The notes below the pieces were generated by a model that saw only the letters and a list, made by a program, of their open reading frames with translations, was not told where the DNA came from and ran no database searches. The position numbers and the translations under genes are program-made. 64,000 nucleotides of DNA, taken from contig JACKID010000001.1 of the NCBI GenBank assembly GCA_020638675.1, positions 3,026,470-3,090,469 of the forward strand, read 5' to 3'. Positions 55,355-64,000 of the stretch are shown here, piece by piece; the stretch's first letter is position 1; each line of letters begins with the position of its first letter. Source of the DNA: Planctomycetota bacterium (GTDB lineage: Bacteria > Planctomycetota > UBA8742 > UBA2392).

Positions 55355-56929
55355 CTACGTACCCTCTTTCTCGTGGTAGTAGTTCCAAAAGGTCTCTGCC
55401 AACATCCGATAGTTCGTTTGAAGTCGAACAACGCATCCAGTAACCCGTTCCCGTAGGCGCATGTAAGGTATGTGCTTCTTAGGAACTGACTCAACGAGAA
55501 GTTCATACTGCATCTCATTGGTGAAGACGCGCAGAATCAGGTCGCGAAGTTCAGCTCGGTTTTTGCATACAATTGCTCCCACCACTACGCCCGATTTCAT
55601 ATTCACAAGGCGGGAGAGCGGGTGAAGGTCACGGAATATCCCTTGTCTCTTTTTTCCAAGATCATCCCCCGCCCTGCAGACAAGATTGCCGAAAGGGTCA
55701 AAGCTGTCATGCGTCGCTTTGAGGCCTTCTTCGCAGAGGATCAAGACGACTTTCCCTTGGCTTAAAGCCATAGCTGCCTCAGCATCCTTGCCAAACGTAT
55801 CTCCTACTCCGCCGTCATATACGAGCAACTTTGCCATCTTGACCATCAGGCACTCAACCAAACCCTTGTCATGAGGATCATCCGCGATGCTCATAGTCGG
55901 GTCAAACCAACGAACGTGCAGATCCTGCAACGGACTAGACTCGTCTTCAAAAAGGAATCGGCAGAGTTCTGCTACCCGCTGAAAGTCCGAAGGCTGACGC
56001 ATGCTTGTTGCGATGTAAACATCAAGCTCATTAGCTATCGAAAGGAACAGGTCAGTATTGACCCTCGCGCGCTCCCACGCCTTCTTCCAACCATTCCTGA
56101 GACTTGCTAAGGCGGCTTCCAACTCGGCCTCGTTCGAGACCACGGTTTCTAGTCGCGTCTCGCCCGCCTTCAGATAGTCCAAACGCGGCTGGACTCTGTA
56201 TCGCTCGGGGCTCATATCCTTCGGAAGCTCTATCTCTCCGGCCTGTATCTTCTCAACGAGCTGCTTGATCGAGATTGGCTGCTTGCTCTTCCAGTTTCGA
56301 TAGCCGGCAAGGACGATTTCCTCAATTCTTGATCCCGTATCTTCAGTTTTTCGCCCAAAGTGCCCCTGAGCAGTTTCGCCGACTAGATACCTGTCTTGGG
56401 CATCTATCTTCTCGAGTTTGAGCGCTCCCAACCGCCGAGCCATTGCAGTCTCGTCGAACGCCTCCGCTGCAAATTTCTCTTCAAGCTGTTTTCGGGTGCA
56501 GCGGCGAAGTTCCCGATACGCCGTGCGAACGTTGCCGTACAGCAATAGGGCGTCGTACACAAACCGACCTACCCCATAGAGCAATTGACCAATATCCGTG
56601 ACCACTTGAGAGCCTGCACGCTGGGGAATCTCTACGTCAATTGGCTCTCCGCCGTCTGGTATCAGGCGAATGGCTGACGTGTCGTATAAGTGTTCCTGCG
56701 GAGGGTTCACAAAATAGTAGTCGAAGAACCCTTTGCTCATTCCGGCCTGGTGAAGCAGGTGAAGCAGTTGATTGAGCCGCTCTCGACTAAGGGGATGCTG
56801 CTCCCCTAGATGCAGCAACGCCCGCTTCAATCTCTCGAGATTCGTCCGCTCTGCCTCGGAGAGTTCCTCAACCCGCCCGGCAAAGACAGACTCAAACAGC
56901 CCGAGCAAACCTTTACTTTCCGTTTCCAC
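55355..56929 (-). CDS. Protein with C-terminal nucleoside deoxyribosyltransferase/TIR-like domain
   Basis: The product of about 524 residues is read from GTG 56929, which follows GGGAG; the open frame continues upstream into repeats. Residues 1-300 are helical and unfamiliar. From about residue 302 a Rossmann-like domain starts with LDVYIATSMR, followed by LLVYDGGVGDTFGKDAEAAM and GKVVLIL. The order (strand, SxR turn, ..., D/G-rich loop, invariant Glu in an E-x-A helix, GK-strand) fits the NDT/TIR-like group that cleaves nucleosides or NAD. The base composition is clearly less GC-rich than its neighbours, pointing to acquisition. It could be a defence effector; I know of no closer match. Confidence 0.62.
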   Translation of the reverse strand: METESKGLLGLFESVFAGRVEELSEAERTNLERLKRALLHLGEQHPLSRERLNQLLHLLHQAGMSKGFFDYYFVNPPQEHLYDTSAIRLIPDGGEPIDVEIPQRAGSQVVTDIGQLLYGVGRFVYDALLLYGNVRTAYRELRRCTRKQLEEKFAAEAFDETAMARRLGALKLEKIDAQDRYLVGETAQGHFGRKTEDTGSRIEEIVLAGYRNWKSKQPISIKQLVEKIQAGEIELPKDMSPERYRVQPRLDYLKAGETRLETVVSNEAELEAALASLRNGWKKAWERARVNTDLFLSIANELDVYIATSMRQPSDFQRVAELCRFLFEDESSPLQDLHVRWFDPTMSIADDPHDKGLVECLMVKMAKLLVYDGGVGDTFGKDAEAAMALSQGKVVLILCEEGLKATHDSFDPFGNLVCRAGDDLGKKRQGIFRDLHPLSRLVNMKSGVVVGAIVCKNRAELRDLILRVFTNEMQYELLVESVPKKHIPYMRLRERVTGCVVRLQTNYRMLAETFWNYYHEKEGT

Positions 56930-57093
56930 GCAAGACTCCCTGTCCGGTTGGTCTAAGTATCCTTTCGGATTATAGGCTACGTTCAGTGTCGAGATTTCCC
57001 TCCGAAATCTATCCACAGGTTTTCCACGCGGGGCAAGGCCCGCAAATGCAAGCCAATGCGTACATGGGTGGTCTTTATTGCGCACCTTGATCC

Positions 57094-57176
57094 AAGCCCA
57101 GCCCGCAAGGGCTGGGGCTGATCGTGCGTTCGCTGGTTGTTGGCCCTGCACTCCCCAGCCCTTGCGGGCTGGGCTT
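57094..57176. repeat. 24-bp perfect inverted repeat, each arm a hairpin
   Basis: Positions 57094-57117 and 57153-57176 are exact complements. Each arm also folds on itself around CCAGCCC-GCAA-GGGCTGG. The 35-nt centre has no feature. It lies just past the acquired gene's upstream end and may be a double terminator or a mobile palindrome. Confidence 0.8.
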
Positions 57177-57208
57177 TGACTTCCTGTGCTGTTGTGTTTG
57201 TGCCATGG

Positions 57209-57238
57209 AAAACGCCCCCGCATGTGCGGGGGCGTTTT
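57209..57238 (-). terminator. Terminator after the tricorn-like gene
   Basis: A perfect 13-bp stem AAAACGCCCCCGC/GCGGGGGCGTTTT with loop of 4 nt. On the minus strand it ends in TTTT and follows the stop at 57254. Confidence 0.88.
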
Positions 57239-57253
57239 GGGTTTCTGCTTTGC

Positions 57254-60200
57254 TTACTGGTCGAACGGGAGGATGGCTGGGGGTTCGCAGAACTCGCCTT
57301 CCTTGGCGGGCTTGCTCGGTGTTTCCGTCGGGTTCGGCTTCTCGGCCGTTGGGGTCTTGCCGCCGTTCTTGATCTGGTCGAGCAGCACCTCGATGGCCTT
57401 GTCCATCTGCGGGTCACGTCCGGCGAGCTTGTCGGCCGGGGTGATCTCCACGGCAATGTCCGGCTTGCAGCCGTTGTGCTCCTGGTTCGTGCCGTCGATG
57501 TTGAAGAAGCCGCTTCCCGGGAGACGCCAGTTGGTGCCGTCGCTGAGGCGAATATCGCGCGTGCCGATCACCGCGCCGGCCGTCTGGACGCCGATGACGG
57601 TGCCCAGCCCCAGCGTCTTGATCGCGTGCGGGAACACCTCGGCGTCGCTGTAGCTGCGTTCATTGATCAGCACGACGATCGGGCGGTTCCACGACACCTG
57701 CGGCTGGCCTACACGCTGGCCCGTGCGGAACTGCATGTACGCGTACGGCTTGCGCGACAGGATGTCCACCAGCTGCTGGTGGATGTTGCCGCCGCCGTTG
57801 TCGCGCACGTCAATGATCAGCCCGCGGGCCATCTGCACCTGGGGGCTCGCCAGCTCGTTTTCGAACTGGTTCAGGTTCTGCGGCATCATCGAAGCGATGT
57901 GAACGTACGCGACGCGGCCGCGGCTGTCCTGTGCCGCCTTCTGCTTGTTGCCCGCCACGAACTGCTGGTAGAGGCGCATGCGGCGCTGCATCCAGCTTTC
58001 CGGGGTGATGATCACTTCGCGGAAGTTCTCGCCGCGCGGGTTGTCGGCGACGAACAGGCTGATTTCCTTGCCGGTCTTGCCCTCGAACTTCTCCCACAGG
58101 TTCTCGTTGATCGAAAGCGGCTGGCGGTCCACGCGGAACACGTAGTCACCTTCGCGGATCCAGACCTTGTCGGCCGGCCCGCCCTTTTCAATCGACGCGA
58201 CACGGAAACGCGCGCGGTTGCCCGGCATGGCTTCCGGCACCAGCTCCATGCCGACGTAGCCGGTGTCGTACGGGGCGGCTTTCACGGTCTGCCCCGATGC
58301 GCCGCTGTGGCTCGCGTTGATTTCGCCGACCATGCGGTTGAGATAGTACAGGAACTCTTCGCGGCAGCCGCAGGCCTCGACCAAGGCGCGGTACTTTTCG
58401 CCCAGCGCGGTCCAGTCCTTGCCGTGGAAGTTCGGGTCGTAGAAAGACTGGGCATAGGACGAGTGCGCCTCGTCGAAGGCCTTCAGCATCTCTTCCTTTT
58501 CACTGACCTTGCGCACGGCCGAGAACGGCACTGTGCGGCCGCTGTTGATGCCGGTCGGCGCAGGCACGTACTGCAACTGCTGGTTGGCGTCGACGAACAG
58601 GATTTCCTTGCCGTCCGGCGTGTAGCTGGCATAGGCGCCCTCGCCTACCAGCATTTCGCCGCTGCCGGCGAAGTCGGTAACCACCACGTCCTGGCGGAAG
58701 AACGCCGCGCCACGCGTGATGCGGTCAAACGCAATAAAACGGCCATCCGGGCTGAAGCTGGGGACTTCCTCAATGGCCGGGGTGCCATAGACGCGACGCT
58801 GGTTGCTGCCGTCCACGTCCATCACGTAGATGTCGGCATTGCCGCCGCGGTCGCTGTCGAACGCAATCAGGCGACCGTCCGGCGAGAACACCGGGTCGTC
58901 GTCGCCGGTTGCGTTGGTGGTGAGCTGCACGGCCGGTGAGCCGTCGATCTTCTTGACCCAGATATCCTTGTTGCCGCTGCGGGTGCTGCAGAACACGAGG
59001 CTCTGGCCGTCCGGCGACCAGTTCTGGAAGAAGTCGTCGGCGGCGTTGGTCGTGAACTGGCGCAGCCCGCTGCCGTTCGGGCTGATCAGCCAGATGTCGC
59101 TGTTGCCGCTGCGGTTGCTGTAGAAGCTGATGGTACGACCGTCCGGGCTGAGGCGCGGGTTGTCGTTGATGAAAGCGTCGTTGGTAACGGCGCGGGCTGT
59201 CCCGCCGTTGGCGTCCATGATCCAGATGTCGCCGCCGAGGGCGAACACGATGGCCTTGCCGTCGGCGCTGAGCGCCGCGCGCTCGATACCCTCGGTGAAG
59301 CTGCGCTCAACAATCTTGTCGCCCATCGAGTCCTCGCGGATGTCGACCTTCAGCAGCTTGGGCTTGGCGCCTTCGCTCTCGAGCGACATGGTCCACATGT
59401 AGAACCTCCAGACGAACACGATCGACTTCTCGTCGCTGGAGAAGCAGACGTTGCTGAGCCCGTCGTCGCCCAGGCTGGTGAGTTGCTTGCAGGTGTCGGC
59501 ATCCTTGTCGCAGACGAACAGCTCAAAGCTGCCGTTCACCTCGCGGGTGAAGTACAGGCGGCTGCCGTCCTTGCTGATCATCGGCTCGCGCGAGTTGCCC
59601 TCATAGCCCAGCAGCTCGACGGGCGCCTTGCCCGGCTCCTGGCGATAGAGACGGTCGTTCGCCGCGCCCTGGTATTCCTGGACCTTTGAGTCGGACGCGC
59701 CGGCGACGAAGTACAACGTGCCGCCGTCATCGGGCGTCGTCGCGCTGTTGCCGCCCGTGAAGGTCAGGCGGGTCGGCGTGCCGCCGGAAAGCGGGATCGA
59801 GTAGACGTCATCCGTCTGGCCGCGGTCCCAGCCCATGTTGCGGCGGGAGGTAAACAGCACGGTCTTGCCGTCGGCCGTGAAGCCGGTCGCGACGTCGCCC
59901 GCGTTGTGGTAGGTCAAGCGACGCGGCATACCTCCGTCGATCGGCATGACCCACAGGTCGTAGCTGCCGCTGCGGTCAGAAACGAAGACGATTTCCTTGC
60001 CGTTCGGCGTGATCAGCGGCTTGCTGTCGTAGGAGTCGTTCAGCGTCAGGCGCGTAGAGCGCCCGCCCTCGGCAGGCATCGACCACAGGTCGCCGTAAAG
60101 TGCGTAAACGATCGTCTTGCCGTCCGGTGAAAGCGACGGGAAGCGCGCGCCGGGGTTGCCCATCTTCGGGTCGAGCACCGGCTTGTTGTTCTTTGCCGGG

Positions 60201-60271
60201 GCCGCAGGCCGCTGGGCAAATGCCAGGCCGCTGACCGTCGCGATCAGGGCAAGAAGAAACACTGTCCTCAT
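57254..60271 (-). CDS. Tricorn protease homologue (S41 peptidase with beta-propeller and PDZ)
   Basis: The 1005-residue protein has a signal peptide ending VSGLAFAQ. Two blocks of PD40/WD40-like propeller blades span about residues 40-560 (repeats such as PSLSPDGKTIVYALYGDLW and FSPDGRLIAFDSDRGGNADI). A tricorn core, PDZ (about 690-770) and an S41 catalytic domain follow: DVRDNGGGN and INERSYSDAEVFPHA, whose Ser is the nucleophile. The C-terminal tail is Pro/Lys-rich. Tricorn-type enzymes degrade oligopeptides; here the product is exported. ATG 60271 follows AGGAG. Confidence 0.93.
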   Translation of the reverse strand: MRTVFLLALIATVSGLAFAQRPAAPAKNNKPVLDPKMGNPGARFPSLSPDGKTIVYALYGDLWSMPAEGGRSTRLTLNDSYDSKPLITPNGKEIVFVSDRSGSYDLWVMPIDGGMPRRLTYHNAGDVATGFTADGKTVLFTSRRNMGWDRGQTDDVYSIPLSGGTPTRLTFTGGNSATTPDDGGTLYFVAGASDSKVQEYQGAANDRLYRQEPGKAPVELLGYEGNSREPMISKDGSRLYFTREVNGSFELFVCDKDADTCKQLTSLGDDGLSNVCFSSDEKSIVFVWRFYMWTMSLESEGAKPKLLKVDIREDSMGDKIVERSFTEGIERAALSADGKAIVFALGGDIWIMDANGGTARAVTNDAFINDNPRLSPDGRTISFYSNRSGNSDIWLISPNGSGLRQFTTNAADDFFQNWSPDGQSLVFCSTRSGNKDIWVKKIDGSPAVQLTTNATGDDDPVFSPDGRLIAFDSDRGGNADIYVMDVDGSNQRRVYGTPAIEEVPSFSPDGRFIAFDRITRGAAFFRQDVVVTDFAGSGEMLVGEGAYASYTPDGKEILFVDANQQLQYVPAPTGINSGRTVPFSAVRKVSEKEEMLKAFDEAHSSYAQSFYDPNFHGKDWTALGEKYRALVEACGCREEFLYYLNRMVGEINASHSGASGQTVKAAPYDTGYVGMELVPEAMPGNRARFRVASIEKGGPADKVWIREGDYVFRVDRQPLSINENLWEKFEGKTGKEISLFVADNPRGENFREVIITPESWMQRRMRLYQQFVAGNKQKAAQDSRGRVAYVHIASMMPQNLNQFENELASPQVQMARGLIIDVRDNGGGNIHQQLVDILSRKPYAYMQFRTGQRVGQPQVSWNRPIVVLINERSYSDAEVFPHAIKTLGLGTVIGVQTAGAVIGTRDIRLSDGTNWRLPGSGFFNIDGTNQEHNGCKPDIAVEITPADKLAGRDPQMDKAIEVLLDQIKNGGKTPTAEKPNPTETPSKPAKEGEFCEPPAILPFDQ

Positions 60272-60519
60272 TGGTGGACTCCTGGTTCCAGACAAATCAG
60301 CACGCCCGGGAGGCGCGCTGACGGTTTCAGCGAATGTAGCACCACATTATCTACGGATTGGCCTGCCAGACTACCACCAGATTTGCATCATTCCTGTGCC
60401 ACCCGGAGTGCACGGAAGATCAAATCAGACTCACTTGTGCGGAATTCCGGTGGGCATAAAATGCGTTCCGACTTGATGTTGGGGTTCAACAACGCTTCCC
60501 CGAAGAATTGGGCTTCACC

Positions 60520-61578
60520 ATGCTGATCGCGGAAGGCCCCCAACGAATCTGTGAATCGGTCAAGTCGGCGGTGGCAGACTTGACTCCCATTGTATGCACG
60601 CACAGCGCCGATGCCTCCCGCAAGGCCTGGTCGAGCCGTGACGAAGCATTTCCGCTTGCACTGGTCGATCTGAACCATGGCGAAGGGCGTGGGCTCGAAA
60701 TTGCGGCCGAATTGCTGGCGTTCTCTCCTTCCACACGCGTGTTGATCTATGGCGAGAACCCAACGGCTGACCAGCTTCTCGCGGCCTTAAACGGCGGCAT
60801 AGCGGGCTTCCTGCACCTGCCGCTGGATCTGGACTTGCTGCGTGACAAATTGCAGGCCGCACTGCGGGATGACAAGTCCGCAGGTGGACTACAGGCTTCT
60901 CTCCGGGAACAGACCAAAGTGCTGCGCCGCACCCGCAGGGCCGGCTTGCTGGCACTCGCCAAGCTGGCTGAGCACCGCGACACGGAGACAGGCCTCCACG
61001 TTGAACGTGTTTCAGCCTTTTCGGCTGAACTGGCCAATGAATTGAGCCGGTCCCCTGCCTTCGAGCAGTCCATTGACGCGGAGTTCATCGACGCAATCCG
61101 AGTGGCGGCTGCGCTGCACGACATTGGCAAGGTTGCCATCCCCGACGAGATACTGCGCAAGCCCGGACGCCTGACCGCGGAGGAGTTTGAAACTGTCAAG
61201 AGCCACTCGATGATCGGTTGGCAGGTGATTCAGTCGGCACGCGCCGAGGATTCCGGCCACGATCCGGTGCTGGACATGGCGGCCGTCGTGTGCAGAAACC
61301 ATCACGAGCGTTGGGACGGCTCGGGCTATCCTGACAAACTCCAGGGTGACGCAATTCCGCTGGCTGCGAGAATCGTTGCGGTGATCGATGCCTTCGACGC
61401 CATGCGAAGCGCTCGCGTCTACAACCCTGAACGTACCTCACAGGAAACCGGCGCTGAGATTCTGCGCTGCCGAGGTACGCACTTTGACCCCGCGATCATC
61501 GATATCTTCCTCCCCAACATCGAAGCGTTCGAAAACTTGGGACGCATGCTGGACCGCAAATCAGCGCGCTGGAAGTAG
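60520..61578 (+). CDS. HD-GYP protein with degenerate receiver domain
   Basis: The 352-residue protein (an earlier TTG at 60508 is possible) joins an N-terminal receiver-like fold to a C-terminal HD-GYP domain. In the receiver, the first acidic cluster is replaced (TMLIAEGPQ), a central Asp remains (LALVDLNHGEG), and the conserved Lys is absent (GFLHLPLDLD), so phosphorylation is unlikely. The HD-GYP domain is intact: HDIGKVAIPD and HHERWDGSGYP, the metal-binding and GYP motifs of cyclic-di-nucleotide phosphodiesterases. Confidence 0.9.
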   Translation: MLIAEGPQRICESVKSAVADLTPIVCTHSADASRKAWSSRDEAFPLALVDLNHGEGRGLEIAAELLAFSPSTRVLIYGENPTADQLLAALNGGIAGFLHLPLDLDLLRDKLQAALRDDKSAGGLQASLREQTKVLRRTRRAGLLALAKLAEHRDTETGLHVERVSAFSAELANELSRSPAFEQSIDAEFIDAIRVAAALHDIGKVAIPDEILRKPGRLTAEEFETVKSHSMIGWQVIQSARAEDSGHDPVLDMAAVVCRNHHERWDGSGYPDKLQGDAIPLAARIVAVIDAFDAMRSARVYNPERTSQETGAEILRCRGTHFDPAIIDIFLPNIEAFENLGRMLDRKSARWK

Positions 61579-61688
61579 CCCGTTACAAACAGCTGGAAGC
61601 TTCGTAAGCGCGTGCAACGCGCGTCTTTCATACGTTCTAGCGTGTGCTAGACTCTGCGGCCCCAATTGGCTGTAGCACGGAGCAAGCA

Positions 61689-62543
61689 ATGGCGGAAATC
61701 GCACGCGTCGGCGTTGTCGGCGCGGGACAGATGGGTAACGGCATCGCACAGGTGTTCGCCAGCAAGGGCGTTCACGTGGTCATGCTGGACGTCAATGAGG
61801 AAGCCCTGAAGAAGGGTATGGCGACCATCCAGAAGTCGCTCTCAAAACTGGTCGAAAAGGGCAAGCTGGAAGCGCCGGCGATGGCCGTGGCGATTTCAAT
61901 GCTGCGGACTTCCAGCGACTACGGGCTGCTCAAGGACCGCGACCTGGTGATCGAGGCCGCTACCGAAAACCTGGAACTCAAGCGCAAGATCTTCAGCCAG
62001 ATCGACGAAGCCGCGCCAGAGGGCGCGATCCTGGCCACCAACACCAGCAGCATCAGCATCACGACATTGGCGGCGGGCACCAGGCGCCCCAACAAGTTCA
62101 TCGGGATGCACTTCATGAACCCGGTGCCGCTGATGCAGCTTGTCGAGATCATTCGCGGGCTGGACACGGACGACGAGACCTACAAGACCATAATGGACAT
62201 GGCGACCAGGCTGGGCAAAACCCCGATCGCCTGCAATGACTTCCCGGGCTTCGTGAGTAACCGCATATTGCTGCCGATGATCAATGAGGCCGTCTACGCG
62301 CTGATGGAAGGCGTGGCCGACGCCCAGAGCATCGACCAGATCATGAAACTGGGCATGAACCACCCGATGGGCCCGCTGAGCCTCGCGGACCTGATCGGGC
62401 TGGACACCTGCCTTGCCATCATGCAGGTGCTGCACCGCGACCTGGGTGACAGCAAGTACCGCCCTTGCCCGCTGTTGAAGAAGTACGTTGACGCCGGCCA
62501 CCTCGGCCGAAAGACAGGCCGTGGTTTCTATAAGTATGAATAG
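61689..62543 (+). CDS. hbd: 3-Hydroxybutyryl-CoA dehydrogenase
   Basis: The 284-residue enzyme oxidises 3-hydroxyacyl-CoA with NAD. The N-terminal nucleotide loop is [38 protein letters not shown] and [20 protein letters not shown] are family signatures. The stand-alone length of 280-290 residues is that of Hbd rather than the fused fatty-acid-oxidation protein. GGAG precedes ATG 61689. It may act in butyrate, PHB or beta-oxidation metabolism. Confidence 0.95.
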   Translation: MAEIARVGVVGAGQMGNGIAQVFASKGVHVVMLDVNEEALKKGMATIQKSLSKLVEKGKLEAPAMAVAISMLRTSSDYGLLKDRDLVIEAATENLELKRKIFSQIDEAAPEGAILATNTSSISITTLAAGTRRPNKFIGMHFMNPVPLMQLVEIIRGLDTDDETYKTIMDMATRLGKTPIACNDFPGFVSNRILLPMINEAVYALMEGVADAQSIDQIMKLGMNHPMGPLSLADLIGLDTCLAIMQVLHRDLGDSKYRPCPLLKKYVDAGHLGRKTGRGFYKYE

Positions 62544-62625
62544 GATTTAGGGCATTGGCCCCGGGGCATAGGGAGCTGCACAATCCCCTGAGCCCCACAC
62601 CCCAAGCCCCGACTCGGAGAGTCCC

Positions 62626-63966
62626 ATGAACCAGCCCCCGAATTCAGGAATGAACACGCCGCCCGGCTATGGCCAGACGCCGCCAGGATACGGGCCGCCC
62701 CCGCAGTCCGGCCAGATGCCGAACTCCGGCAGCTACATGCCGCCGCCGCAGGGACGCACCGGCTTTACGCGGCAGATCTTCAACCCCGCGATGTACCGCC
62801 AGCCGGGCAGCGGAAGCTGGGCCGCGGCGTCGCTGATCCTGGCAATCATTGGCTGGGTTACGCTGGGCTGCCTCGGGTTCATTACCTGGCCGTTGGGCCT
62901 GTTGTTCGGGCTGATCGGGCTGGTCGGCACCAAGCGCGCCAAGGGTCTTTCATTCGCCGGCGTCGTACTGTCCGGCGCGGGCATTGCCTGCATCATTGCG
63001 TTCTTTGCGCTGGGCTTCTACGTGCAGTTCCAGGGCAAGGAAATGGCCGAGCAGGGCGGCAAGCCCGTCGTGGCCGCGATTGAGGACTTCAAGAAAGACC
63101 ACAAGCGCGTGCCGAATTCGCTCGATGAACTGGTGGCGGAAGGCTACCTGCCGGCCACCTGGACACAGGGCTTTGACGGCATCGACAGCCACGTGCAGGA
63201 CGTCGTGAACGGCAAGCGTTGGGACGAGTTCCTGGCGTACAAGCCCGGTGAGAACGCCGCCTGGGTCGGTGAGCCGGGCAAGAACAAGAAGTCCGTCAAC
63301 ATTGAGGGCGAATTCGGCGACTGGTCGATCAGCCTTGATGACAAGGAAGAGGGCCAGGCCAAGCAGACCTACGGGCTCAGCTTCATCGGCATCGACGGTC
63401 TCTCCGGCACTTCAGACGACGAGGCCGTAAACCAGTCGCCCGAAGAGCCGTACGACCTCGCGCTGCTGTGGAGCGATGACAACAACACCCGCGAGCTCAG
63501 CCGCAAGCGCCGCGACCTGCAGCGCGTGGCGACGCAACTGGCCGACAAGAAGGAGACGCTCGCGGGGGCCGTCCAGAAGGCTGAATCCGACCTAGCACAG
63601 GTGGAAGGCGAAGTACGCGACCTGATGCTCGCCAAGAACCTGGGCTCGCTCGATGCCGTCAAGAAGGACAACAAGGGCGCCGGACTGCTGAAGCTGGCCG
63701 GTGCGACGGCCAAGCGCTACGCCGTGGCCCAGAAGAAGCTCGAGCTGGTGACGGCCAAGATTGACGACATCGGCATCCAGGTCCGCTTGCTCGAAAACGA
63801 AGAAGAGATGGCCAAGCTGGCTGATAACCCGAAGGAGCTTGCCGAGCTGGTCCTGCTGCTTGAGGAGTCGCAGAAGGTACTCGAAGACAAGGTTTCGCTC
63901 GGCGACCTCGATACGAAGGCCGACGACGTAGCCGCCGACGAGTGGTTCAAGGACCGCTTCAAGTAA
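62626..63966 (+). CDS. Membrane protein with coiled-coil C-terminus
   Basis: The 446-residue protein starts with a Pro/Gly/Tyr-rich tail (about residues 1-45: PPGYG repeats), then two hydrophobic hairpins (AAASLILAIIGWVTLGCLGF, FAGVVLSGAGIACIIAFFAL) resembling DUF4190-type membrane domains. An exported GspG-like section follows (VPNSLDELVAEGYLP, SFIGIDGLSGTSDD). Residues about 285-430 are a long Lys/Glu-rich coiled coil. It shares its general style with the four-repeat GspG-like protein in this window. Function unknown. Confidence 0.72.
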   Translation: MNQPPNSGMNTPPGYGQTPPGYGPPPQSGQMPNSGSYMPPPQGRTGFTRQIFNPAMYRQPGSGSWAAASLILAIIGWVTLGCLGFITWPLGLLFGLIGLVGTKRAKGLSFAGVVLSGAGIACIIAFFALGFYVQFQGKEMAEQGGKPVVAAIEDFKKDHKRVPNSLDELVAEGYLPATWTQGFDGIDSHVQDVVNGKRWDEFLAYKPGENAAWVGEPGKNKKSVNIEGEFGDWSISLDDKEEGQAKQTYGLSFIGIDGLSGTSDDEAVNQSPEEPYDLALLWSDDNNTRELSRKRRDLQRVATQLADKKETLAGAVQKAESDLAQVEGEVRDLMLAKNLGSLDAVKKDNKGAGLLKLAGATAKRYAVAQKKLELVTAKIDDIGIQVRLLENEEEMAKLADNPKELAELVLLLEESQKVLEDKVSLGDLDTKADDVAADEWFKDRFK

Positions 63967-64000
63967 TCGCCCAGCCCTGAATCGCAATCAGAAAGTGGGC

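Overview
This is a GC-rich bacterial chromosome segment with about 52 protein genes, two tRNA genes (Pro-TGG, Asn-GTT) and no CRISPR array, rRNA or intact insertion sequence. The gene content (tricorn-type protease, VIT/vWA and FecR-like secreted proteins, a SpoIIE-STAND regulator, pseudopilin-like repeats, two near-consensus sigma-54 promoters, a likely selenoprotein) suggests a Planctomycetota-like or related environmental lineage. That assignment is an inference; no rRNA or marker is present to prove it.

Layout. 0-3.5 kb: end of a Fis-type regulator, then a sulfur-carrier/homoserine operon (MoaD-like, hom, thrB) and pcm. 3.5-6.7 kb: three tandem secreted thioredoxin-fold paralogues whose active sites are lost, CGPC, and UGPC with an in-frame TGA and a SECIS-like hairpin. 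6.9-9.3 kb: an ABC-F ATPase whose 3' end is duplicated around a palindromic REP-like element. 9.3-13 kb: two large DUF6745-like paralogues, each with the same 12-bp palindrome 12 nt before its start codon, plus a small partner. 13-19.2 kb: a RAYT transposase flanked by REP palindromes, and small enzymes (hydrolase, SDR, SRPBCC, VOC, DinB-like). 19.2-29.2 kb: TPR protein, sigma-54-driven Hsp20, VIT-vWA-PDZ lipoprotein, FecR-like protein, nucleosidase, vWA protein, ferredoxin-like protein, inactive rhomboid. 29.3-37.1 kb: tRNA-Pro, hemB, yidD, a SpoIIE-STAND-TPR regulator, a voltage-gated K+ channel with a zinc ribbon, and a radical SAM protein.

37.2-46.1 kb is the most unusual part: three Clp/Hsp100-like double AAA+ ATPases in one translationally coupled operon (stop/start overlaps). 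They have no Clp_N domain, degenerate D1 Walker B motifs, a shortened D2 pore loop, IGF-like loops where ClpP docks in ClpA/ClpC, and in the first a C-terminal region that resembles the PCRF domain of peptide release factors. They probably form one hetero-oligomeric machine.

46-64 kb: methyltransferase, GNAT, pentein-type deiminase, tRNA-Asn, a protein built from four GspG-like repeats, TSUP permease, malic enzyme, a lower-GC gene with a nucleoside-deoxyribosyltransferase/TIR-like domain beside another REP palindrome, tricorn protease, HD-GYP protein, 3-hydroxybutyryl-CoA dehydrogenase, and a membrane-anchored coiled-coil protein.
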